This document shows, one piece after another, positions 1-5,085 of a stretch of 6,204 nucleotides of DNA. Location: assembly GCA_018817865.1 (NCBI GenBank), contig JAHITG010000206.1:1-6204 (forward strand), in the 5' to 3' direction. How positions within the stretch are numbered: position 1 is the stretch's first letter; each line of letters starts with the position of its first letter. Position numbers and translations under genes: made by a program. Under the pieces are notes generated by a model, which did no database searches, had not been told where the DNA came from, and saw nothing but the letters and a program-made list of their open reading frames with translations. Source of the DNA: Spirochaetota bacterium (GTDB lineage: Bacteria; Spirochaetota; JAHITG01).

Positions 1-98
1 ATCTCTTTTCTTTTTTGTAGAATATTCTCAAGATATGCCCGGTCGATACCTTCCCGTATCATGCGTTCATATATTTTTGTTCGTTTTTCCATCGTCAT
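1..98 (-). CDS. N-terminus of an unrecognised protein (partial, runs off the left edge)
   Basis: Reading leftward from ATG at 98-96 there is an open frame of 32 codons to the window edge, beginning MTMEKRTKIYERMIREGID and continuing into a charged, probably helical stretch. There is no signal peptide or membrane segment in the visible part. A second in-frame ATG at 92-90 is an equally possible start, since neither has a convincing ribosome-binding site. A good sigma-70-like promoter candidate lies upstream at 130-157 in the same orientation, which supports this being a real gene start divergent from the gene at 243. Too little is visible to assign a family. The short length is the main reason for doubt. 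Confidence 0.45.
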   Translation of the reverse strand, partial: MTMEKRTKIYERMIREGIDRAYLENILQKRKE

Positions 99-129
99 AG
101 TGATATTGATAATATTTTCTTATATATGC

Positions 130-157
130 AGAATAATGAAAATTATTTTAATGTCAA
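130..157 (-). promoter_or_regulatory. Promoter candidate for the leftward partial gene
   Basis: On the minus strand a perfect -35 box TTGACA (157-152) is followed after 16 bases by TATTCT (135-130), a four-of-six match to the -10 consensus. Transcription would begin about 7 bases further on, roughly 25 bases before the ATG at 98. The surroundings are very AT-rich, so chance -10 matches are common. The intact TTGACA is the strongest part of the call. Confidence 0.5.
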
Positions 158-205
158 GATTTAAATGAAGAGAGCTATATATATGTAATATTTAATAAAA
201 AAATA

Positions 206-233
206 TTGAAATTGTAATTCCAGTTGTTATTTT
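206..233 (+). promoter_or_regulatory. Weak promoter candidate before the beta-barrel gene
   Basis: TTGAAA (206-211), a 16-base spacer and TATTTT (228-233) form a moderate sigma-70-like pair. The start of transcription would fall at about 240, almost on the ATG at 243, giving a nearly leaderless message. That fits the absence of a Shine-Dalgarno sequence before this ATG but could equally mean the true promoter lies further upstream in the AT-rich gap. The rest of the 99-242 gap shows nothing else I can support. Confidence 0.25.
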
Positions 234-242
234 AGATATAGA

Positions 243-812
243 ATGATCAATAAAGTGATTATCATTTTCCTGTCCATTTTTTTCTGTGTTTCCGCACTAT
301 GCGGACTGAGTTATAACAGTCCGGCCCTTCTATTCAAAGGAGATATTTCATTGGCTCTTTCCACTTTTATCGATGCTGATGCTTATTTTGGATTTCTGGG
401 AAGTACGGATTTCGGGATCAGTGACCGGCTTAATTCAGTCATTAAAATCGGGTATACCAGGGAAGAAGAGGGGAGCGTCTATCTCGGCCTTGAGGGCAGG
501 ATACTCATTCTGAAGAGGCTGGGAGGGACGGATTACTTTACTCTGACTCTTGGCGGTCATTATAATAAAGAGAATCCCGGTGTTGATCTGGGACTATCTA
601 TCGGAAATATTTTTAATACAATTGATAATTATTTTGGACTTGATTTTGATCTTGATTTCATTGAAAATGAGATCATTTATCCGGGTGACTTTATACTGGG
701 TATCAAATTTAAACCCTTTAAGAACAACAGCAGCATTGTAGTAGAAGGCGGTATCCCAGTTACAAGTTTCAGCAGTTATAAGCTCGGACTTTCCTGGCGC
801 TTAAATTTATAG
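243..812 (+). CDS. Predicted secreted small outer-membrane beta-barrel protein (unassigned family)
   Basis: This is a 189-residue protein. Residues 1-18 form a Sec-type signal peptide: a lone Lys at 4, a hydrophobic core IIIFLSIFF, and a likely signal peptidase I site after Val-Ser-Ala (18). Cys20 is preceded by Ser-Ala-Leu, a poor lipobox, so lipidation is unlikely but not excluded. The mature part shows about eight to nine short amphipathic stretches with alternating hydrophobic residues (for example near 62-71, 78-90, 98-107, 114-122, 130-139, 150-158, 164-170 and 179-189). Gly/Asn/Asp turns separate them, and the last strand runs to the C-terminus. Size and pattern fit an eight-stranded barrel of OmpX/OmpW size, but I recognise no named family. 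No other in-frame start exists before the upstream stop at 207, and the signal peptide supports ATG 243. It is probably the first gene of an operon with 825-1778 and 1793-3142. Confidence 0.7.
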   Translation: MINKVIIIFLSIFFCVSALCGLSYNSPALLFKGDISLALSTFIDADAYFGFLGSTDFGISDRLNSVIKIGYTREEEGSVYLGLEGRILILKRLGGTDYFTLTLGGHYNKENPGVDLGLSIGNIFNTIDNYFGLDFDLDFIENEIIYPGDFILGIKFKPFKNNSSIVVEGGIPVTSFSSYKLGLSWRLNL

Positions 813-815
813 GAG
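811..815 (+). promoter_or_regulatory. Ribosome-binding site overlapping the upstream stop codon
   Basis: AGGAG at 811-815 shares two bases with the TAG stop (810-812) of the beta-barrel gene and lies 9 bases before ATG 825. It decides the start of the next gene and suggests that the two genes are read from one message, possibly with translational coupling. Confidence 0.7.
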
Positions 816-824
816 TGACTAAGT

Positions 825-1778
825 ATGATTTTCGGAGGTAATAACACAAATAAAGATATTGTTCATATCAATGATATTAATGAGATCAGACTTCATAAGA
901 TCAAGCCATCTGATCTGGGAAAAAAGTATATTGATAAGAAAGGACAGGAATATAAACTGAAGTATGATCCGATTAAAAAGAAGGTCGTGATCATCAAGAT
1001 CATAAAAAGTGTACTGGATGGCCATTTTGTAACAGATAAATACGATAATATTGCTACTGATAATGTTATCAAGTATGAAGTCAAGCATAAGATGGGGGAA
1101 ATGGGTAAGGAGTTTTTAAAAGAGAAGTATAACATTAACGGGGATGGTGCAGAAGCACCTCATCAGGAAACCAAAGCACCTGAATCGGAAGAAAAAAAGC
1201 AGGAGAAGAAAGAGATCACCAGTACCGATGGTATTGAGATCACTCACCTCGGTGATGTTACTCGCGTAACGGATAAAATAGCAGAGAGGCTGGAGATGGG
1301 ACTGAAGAGTATTCTTGATTCCAATGTTTTTGATGAGCGGTACGGATTCGATGATAAACTGGCCCTTGATGATATGAGAAGGATCATTAAAGCCGATATT
1401 ATTGAAGAATTCAAGAATTTAAAGGTGAATTATGAAGATATATTTAAAGGGTATAATGATTCCAAATTAAAAACCAAGCTTTATGGAGATGAGATTAAAG
1501 CTCGTCTGGCGATCACTCCTGAAGCGGAGCGGATGAATGTTATGCGTCAAATTGAAGCTATTGAAGTTTACAGAAAAGGGACTAAAAATATTTTAAAGGC
1601 GTATGATGATATAGAGTATAAAATGTCCATTATCTCTGAAGATAAGATCAAAGCCCGTAATTTTCATGAGAGGCAGAAATTTTCCGACGGTAAAGTCTGT
1701 ATCCAGAGCTGCAAAAATGATACTTCCAAGATCGTTACTTTTTTTGACAAAGAGTTTAAGAAAATGCTCAAAATATAA
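825..1778 (+). CDS. Unrecognised charged cytoplasmic protein, two-part architecture
   Basis: This 317-residue protein has no signal peptide or membrane segment, and I do not recognise it. Three parts are visible. Residues 1-105 are Lys-rich, with beta-like stretches around 41-60 (tyrosine/lysine alternation followed by VVIIKII). Residues 106-132 form a low-complexity, Pro/Glu/Lys-rich linker that looks disordered. Residues 135-317 are mostly helical and strongly charged, with a heptad-like region near 225-275 and a CxxxC pair (Cys292, Cys296) close to the end. The pair could bind metal or be redox active, but two cysteines alone prove little. The start is fixed by AGGAG at 811-815. It lies 12 bases after the beta-barrel gene and 14 bases before the glycosyltransferase, so a shared message is likely. 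A structural, scaffolding or regulatory role is conceivable, but I cannot choose between them. Confidence 0.85.
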   Translation: MIFGGNNTNKDIVHINDINEIRLHKIKPSDLGKKYIDKKGQEYKLKYDPIKKKVVIIKIIKSVLDGHFVTDKYDNIATDNVIKYEVKHKMGEMGKEFLKEKYNINGDGAEAPHQETKAPESEEKKQEKKEITSTDGIEITHLGDVTRVTDKIAERLEMGLKSILDSNVFDERYGFDDKLALDDMRRIIKADIIEEFKNLKVNYEDIFKGYNDSKLKTKLYGDEIKARLAITPEAERMNVMRQIEAIEVYRKGTKNILKAYDDIEYKMSIISEDKIKARNFHERQKFSDGKVCIQSCKNDTSKIVTFFDKEFKKMLKI

Positions 1779-1779
1779 T

Positions 1780-1784
1780 AAGGA
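1780..1784 (+). promoter_or_regulatory. Ribosome-binding site supporting a TTG start
   Basis: AAGGA at 1780-1784 lies 8 bases before TTG at 1793. A second AAGGA at 1786-1790 is only 2 bases away and too close to act alone. The site supports TTG as the initiation codon of the glycosyltransferase. The reading MKIILISPQY that results is the expected first beta strand of a GT-B enzyme. Confidence 0.65.
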
Positions 1785-1792
1785 AAAGGATA

Positions 1793-3142
1793 TTGAAGAT
1801 AATATTAATTTCCCCCCAGTATATCGGTACGATAACCGGAAGCGGGGGATTGTATGCCCTTGAATTATCACGAGAACTGGCCATCAGAAATTATGATGTT
1901 TCAGTTCTGACTTTCGGTATTAAGGATGCTCCCGAAGCAGAAGAGATCACCCTGGATGTTCCCGAAGTTTACAAGGGGAAGAAAAAGTGCAGTGTAAAGG
2001 TCAGGAGATTCTTTACAGCTGACTCCGGTTCGATCAGGAGCCCTTTTGAAGGGTCTAAGGATGATGAGATCAGGAGGTTAAAAGAGTTCTGCGAACTGGT
2101 GTTAAAATACCTGGACAGGCATGTTAAAGAGCGGACCCTCATTCTCCTGAACGGGCATTTCATGATCCCTTCCCTGGCAAAAGAGCTGGTGAAATTCGAG
2201 AGATTTCGAGTTGTTTCCTCTATTCATACACTGGAATCCATTACAGAAGCTAAAAAAGAGAGTGATGGAGCCGGTCGGAAGCTGATCAGTTATATTCAGT
2301 CAAAGGAGAGGGAAGCGCTTCAGTATTCGCATTTTCTCATTTTATGCAGTGAGGCGGTAAAGGAGGAGATCTCATGGATATTTCCTGATATGTTTGAAAA
2401 ATTGAATATCAGGGTTATTCCTTATGGAATTCCATCAGGATTTGTTGAAGATACAAAATTGAATGATGAAAAGATGAGCCATTTAAAGGAGAAGTACGGT
2501 ATATCCCATAATCTTATCTTCAATTTAAACCGTATCGATCCTTCAAAGGGGCTGGAGTACCTGATATCTGCTTTCCCTGCTGTAATGAAAAAATTAAAGA
2601 AGCATAACAAGGGGGAAACTCAGGAGTATTCCCTTCTGATCGCCGGATTGCTTGAAGAAAAAAATATTCAGTATTATGATAGATTGAAAAAGATGATCAG
2701 CAATATCAAAGATGAGCAGGTCCGCAGCAGTATCCGCCTGAGTACGGATCCTTCCATTATCAATGACAAAAAGTATCTTCATAAGATGGCAAAAGTATTT
2801 ATTATTCCTTCCATTGTTTCTCCATTTGGGATGTCCTTGATAGAGGCGGTCATAAAAGGGGTTCCGTTCGTTGCTTCCGGGATTGAAGGGAACCTGGAAG
2901 TAGTAAATATTACTGAGGTGCAGATCCCGTACAGCATTGTAGCCGGCGGGACCGTGGTTAATTTTTTAAATCCCATGACCAGGGTGGATTATCTTGTGGA
3001 TGCCCTTTTCTATGTATTGACCAACTATTCCAAAGTTAAAGATTCTCTTGACAAGTTACGCAGACAGGTTATTAAAAAATATTCCTGGAGGAATATTATA
3101 GAGAAGAATATTTCTCTTTACGATGAGGTAATGGGGCAATAA
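1793..3142 (+). CDS. GT-B fold glycosyltransferase, GT4-like
   Basis: This 449-residue enzyme should move a sugar from a nucleotide-sugar donor to an unknown acceptor in the cytoplasm. The N-terminal domain starts with strand MKIILISP (1-8), then the glycine-rich loop GSGGLYALELSREL (16-29), as in starch-synthase-like and sucrose-phosphate-synthase-like GT4 enzymes. NGHFM (120-124) and SSIHTLES (142-149) supply histidines typical of the acceptor side. The C-terminal Rossmann domain begins near 240 with NLNRIDPSKGLEYLI, whose Arg247 and Lys252 are the usual donor-phosphate contacts. SPFGMSLIEA (343-352) is the EX7E region, but the first Glu is Ser343; Glu351 is kept. The C-terminal helix SWRNIIEKN is typical. 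Length fits the family. The start is TTG; TTG is preferred because an in-frame ATG downstream would remove the first strand and glycine loop. It is the third gene of a tight unit. Acceptor and product cannot be told; sugar nucleotides or an envelope glycan are both possible. Confidence 0.88.
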   Translation: MKIILISPQYIGTITGSGGLYALELSRELAIRNYDVSVLTFGIKDAPEAEEITLDVPEVYKGKKKCSVKVRRFFTADSGSIRSPFEGSKDDEIRRLKEFCELVLKYLDRHVKERTLILLNGHFMIPSLAKELVKFERFRVVSSIHTLESITEAKKESDGAGRKLISYIQSKEREALQYSHFLILCSEAVKEEISWIFPDMFEKLNIRVIPYGIPSGFVEDTKLNDEKMSHLKEKYGISHNLIFNLNRIDPSKGLEYLISAFPAVMKKLKKHNKGETQEYSLLIAGLLEEKNIQYYDRLKKMISNIKDEQVRSSIRLSTDPSIINDKKYLHKMAKVFIIPSIVSPFGMSLIEAVIKGVPFVASGIEGNLEVVNITEVQIPYSIVAGGTVVNFLNPMTRVDYLVDALFYVLTNYSKVKDSLDKLRRQVIKKYSWRNIIEKNISLYDEVMGQ

Positions 3143-3167
3143 GCAGCAGGGATTCCGTAAATAGTAT

Positions 3168-3221
3168 TTGACTATTCGATTTTAATTTTTATCTTAACAT
3201 GACATTCAAAATAATTATATT
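3168..3221 (+). promoter_or_regulatory. Promoter region for the citrate synthase gene (two overlapping candidates)
   Basis: The 102-base gap before the gene contains two sigma-70-like pairs. The upstream pair is TTGACT (3168-3173), a 16-base spacer and TATCTT (3190-3195). The downstream pair is TTAACA (3194-3199), a 16-base spacer and TATATT (3216-3221), each box matching five of six consensus bases. The upstream pair leaves a leader of about 40 bases that would include the GGAG at 3228-3231. The downstream pair would start transcription almost on that GGAG, so the upstream pair may be the functional one despite weaker boxes. No terminator for the preceding gene is visible, so read-through is possible. 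Confidence 0.4.
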
Positions 3222-3227
3222 AATCAC

Positions 3228-3231
3228 GGAG
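3228..3231 (+). promoter_or_regulatory. Distant ribosome-binding site of citrate synthase
   Basis: GGAG at 3228-3231 ends 13 bases before ATG 3245, longer than the usual 5-9. There is an in-frame stop at 3221-3223 and no other start codon between it and ATG 3245, so the start is not in doubt, but initiation may be less than optimal. Confidence 0.4.
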
Positions 3232-3244
3232 TGGCAATAAAGAA

Positions 3245-4657
3245 ATGAATGAAGAAACGAAAAAGATAACAGAATTGATCCGGAAAGCCGTTGAAAAGGC
3301 CCGTAAGGAGACAAGCAGCGAACCGGAGCCGGGACTCACAAAGAAGAAGCTTGATTGGCCGATCGAATGCACTGTCGGACCCGGCCTGGAAGGAGCCATT
3401 GCCTGTGAAAGTAGTATCGGTTACGTGAACGGTTCAAAAGGATGGCTCATCTACAGCGGATACGATATTTTTGATCTATCCATTAATTCTACTTATGAAG
3501 AGGTCTCTTATCTGCTTTTATACGGACGGCTTCCCACAAAAAAAGAGTTAAAGGCTTATAAGGATCAATTAATAAAATTTCGGGACCTTCCTCTTACAAT
3601 GCGGACATTGATGGGTTTTCCGGTGGAAGACATGAATCCTATGGCAGCATTGAGACTGGGTACGGAATTTTTGCGTCAAAAAGTATCACATCGTGACAGG
3701 AATATTAATAATGCGGATATTTTAAATATTATCGGCTCGGATGAGGATTCCATACCCATGGAGACCCTTCCGTGCGGAGAAGAGCATGCGATCTATGAAC
3801 CAAAGCTGAAGAAAGATAAACTGATCATGGAGAAGTATATTCTGGATGAAGCCATTGGTTATCGGGCCTGTCACAGGCTGATAGCCGGCCTTCCCACCAT
3901 TGCTGCTGCCATCTCCCGGATCCGTGAAGGAAAGCTTCCCATTGCACCGCATCCGTCTTTAAGTCATGCCGCTAATTTCCTTTATATGATGAATGGTGTT
4001 CAGCCTACTGAAGAAGAGGAGCGCATCATGGATATTAACCTGATACTGCATGCCGATCACGGTATGAATGCCAGTACATTTGCTTCCATGGTCGTGGCCT
4101 CCACCCTTTCTGATATTTATTTTTCGATAGGGGCAGGGATCGGTGCTTTGAACGGCACCCTTCATGGCGGGGCCAATGAGAGGGTCCTGCAGATGCTGGA
4201 GAAGATCGGGCATCCTGATAAAGTTGAGAAATGGTATAAGGAAGCTGTACAGAAGAAAGAGAAGATCATGGGATTCGGCCATCGGGTCTATAAATCCCTT
4301 GATCCCCGTGCACGGATCCTGGCACCCCTGGCAAAGCACCTCTGCAGCAGGAACAGTCAGAGCAGGCAATTATTCCAGATCGCTGATAAGCTGGAGAAGG
4401 TCGTTGTTTCCACGCTTGGGAAGGAGAAGAAGATCTTTCCGAATGTTGATTACTATTCCGGACTGGTCTATAAAGCTATGGGAATCCGGACGGAGATGTT
4501 CACCCCTATTTTTGCCGTTAGCAGGGTAGCCGGATGGACCGCCCGTGTCATGGAGTACCTGCAGCATAACAGGATCTTCCGTCCCCGTGCCATGTATATT
4601 GGTGATTTCAATAAAAAATATAAACCGATCAGTACAAGAAAAGAAAGCTGTAAATAA
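3245..4657 (+). CDS. gltA: Citrate synthase
   Basis: This enzyme condenses oxaloacetate with acetyl-CoA to citrate, the entry step of the TCA cycle, in the cytoplasm. It has 470 residues. The family signature begins at GLEGAIACESSIGYVNG (47-63). PHPSLSHAANFLYMM (235-249) and LHADHGMNAS (268-277) follow. The catalytic triad is complete by comparison with the pig enzyme: His307 in LHGGANE, His346 in GFGHRVYK and Asp402 in NVDYYSG. Oxaloacetate ligands His272 and Arg355 (DPR) and Arg427 (SRVAGW) are also present. It is longer than common bacterial forms (about 370-430). There is a charged N-terminal extension of about 40 residues, and about 40 extra residues near 150-195 just before the conserved YRACHRLIAGLPTIAA. 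With no signal peptide, the extension is not an export signal. It could be a closely related methylcitrate synthase, but the neighbours offer no prp genes. It is likely its own transcription unit, ending at the terminator 4664-4704. Confidence 0.95.
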   Translation: MNEETKKITELIRKAVEKARKETSSEPEPGLTKKKLDWPIECTVGPGLEGAIACESSIGYVNGSKGWLIYSGYDIFDLSINSTYEEVSYLLLYGRLPTKKELKAYKDQLIKFRDLPLTMRTLMGFPVEDMNPMAALRLGTEFLRQKVSHRDRNINNADILNIIGSDEDSIPMETLPCGEEHAIYEPKLKKDKLIMEKYILDEAIGYRACHRLIAGLPTIAAAISRIREGKLPIAPHPSLSHAANFLYMMNGVQPTEEEERIMDINLILHADHGMNASTFASMVVASTLSDIYFSIGAGIGALNGTLHGGANERVLQMLEKIGHPDKVEKWYKEAVQKKEKIMGFGHRVYKSLDPRARILAPLAKHLCSRNSQSRQLFQIADKLEKVVVSTLGKEKKIFPNVDYYSGLVYKAMGIRTEMFTPIFAVSRVAGWTARVMEYLQHNRIFRPRAMYIGDFNKKYKPISTRKESCK

Positions 4658-4663
4658 TAACAG

Positions 4664-4704
4664 AAGTAAAAAAAGGCCGGTTAAAAACCGGCCTTTTTTT
4701 ACTT
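4664..4704. terminator. Symmetric intrinsic terminator, probably bidirectional
   Basis: A perfect inverted repeat has two 19-base arms (4664-4682 and 4686-4704) and a three-base AAA loop. The core is GGCCGGTT paired with AACCGGCC. It is flanked by seven A on the left (4668-4674) and seven T on the right (4694-4700), so each strand shows a GC-rich hairpin followed by a U-run. It lies 6 bases after the citrate synthase stop and serves that gene. On the other strand it could stop leftward transcripts from the convergent efflux gene, although that gene ends about 380 bases away. Confidence 0.92.
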
Positions 4705-4763
4705 ATTTGATTTTTTTACTTTTCTGCAGTAATTCATTGGCAACAAGCATCTGTTTTCCTTGG

Positions 4764-4820
4764 CCACAGAAAGACACAGAAACACACTAAAAACTAATTT
4801 ATTTCTGTGAAGTTCCGTGT
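4764..4820. repeat. Imperfect inverted repeat of CACAGAAA units
   Basis: The left part holds the tandem ten-base unit CACAGAAAGA, CACAGAAACA, CAC (4765-4787). After an AT-rich spacer the right part reads TTTCTGTGAAGTTCCGTGT (4802-4820). CACAGAAA (4775-4782) pairs perfectly with TTTCTGTG (4802-4809), and the outer part pairs imperfectly, with about 14 of 19 bases matching overall. From memory, similar CACAGA-rich intergenic repeats recur in many environmental bacterial genomes, but I cannot confirm copies here. There is no coding potential that I would defend. Confidence 0.55.
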
Positions 4821-4827
4821 AATTCTG

Positions 4828-5000
4828 CCCCGAGGAATTTCACCCTTAGGAATCGCTTTGGCGATTCCAAGGACTTTGGTCCTGGAAATTTTTCATAGAA
4901 AAATTTCTCAGGGTAGAAATTCCCGGGACTTTAGTCCTTGAGATTACGCCTGTAATTCAGAGAATTACAGGCGTAATCTCTAAGGGTGGCTGGAATTCCA
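4828..5000. repeat. Modular palindromic intergenic element (chain of five hairpins)
   Basis: Five hairpins follow one another. A: GGAATCGC/GCGATTCC (4849-4868, loop TTTG), extended by CCTT/AAGG across a one-base bulge. B: AGGAC/GTCCT (4870-4883, loop TTTG). C: GAAATTTTTC/GAAAAATTTC (4885-4907, loop ATA). B': GGAC/GTCC (4926-4937, loop TTTA). D: a perfect 19-base stem with loop AGA (4940-4980). Related arms at 4828-4849 (L), 4907-4927 (M) and 4980-4999 (R) are mutually inverted: L matches M with one or two small gaps, and L shares a perfect CACCCTTAG/CTAAGGGTG with R. B-C-M and B'-D-R look like two tandem modules with conserved edges and unrelated central palindromes. None of the hairpins ends in a T-run, so they are not ordinary terminators. 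A REP/BIME-like or miniature mobile repeat is the best general label; copies elsewhere are unproven. Confidence 0.7.
4940..4980. repeat. Perfect 19-base hairpin inside the modular element
   Basis: Arms 4940-4958 and 4962-4980 are exact reverse complements around the loop AGA. The left arm begins GAGATTACGCC and the right arm ends GGCGTAATCTC. The exactness over 19 bases in non-coding DNA implies recent origin, selection for pairing, or maintenance by a copying mechanism. There is no U-run on either side. Confidence 0.85.
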
Positions 5001-5085
5001 TTCCGTGAAGCCCGGCAGTTCATCCATTTTCGTAAAAAATTATCCGTACAGGCTTTTAATTGGTCATGGTATAGTCCTGGCAGGT
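5001..5085. other. Spacer between the repeat element and the efflux gene, nothing identified
   Basis: I see no hairpin with a T-run that would end the leftward efflux gene close to its stop, no defensible small gene and no tRNA. TTCCGTGAAG at 5001-5010 is a nine-of-ten copy of TTCTGTGAAG at 4803-4812. Confidence 0.4.

Noticed and set aside
187..207. AATATTT/AAATATT inverted repeat before the beta-barrel gene
   Set aside because: It is a seven-base, AT-only pairing in a very AT-rich gap and likely chance.
262..305. Lipoprotein signal at Cys20 of the beta-barrel protein
   Set aside because: The preceding residues Ser-Ala-Leu do not fit the lipobox, which needs a small residue just before Cys. 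A signal peptidase I site at Ala18 fits better.
3143..3167. Possible terminator after the glycosyltransferase gene
   Set aside because: There is no GC-rich stem and no T-run following one.
3959..4369. Leftward open frame of 136 codons inside citrate synthase
   Set aside because: It is fully antisense to conserved catalytic-domain sequence, and its composition is that of a shadow frame.
4545..4790. Rightward open frame of 81 codons across the terminator
   Set aside because: It starts inside citrate synthase in another frame and runs through the terminator hairpin and repeat, so it is not a plausible gene.
4828..5000. Repeats resembling a small CRISPR array or integron attC site
   Set aside because: The units are palindromes of unequal length with no regular spacers, no cas genes are nearby, and the attC core-site pattern is not seen.
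4828..5000. Riboswitch or structured leader
   Set aside because: It lies between convergent gene ends, not upstream of a gene, and I recognise no known aptamer core.
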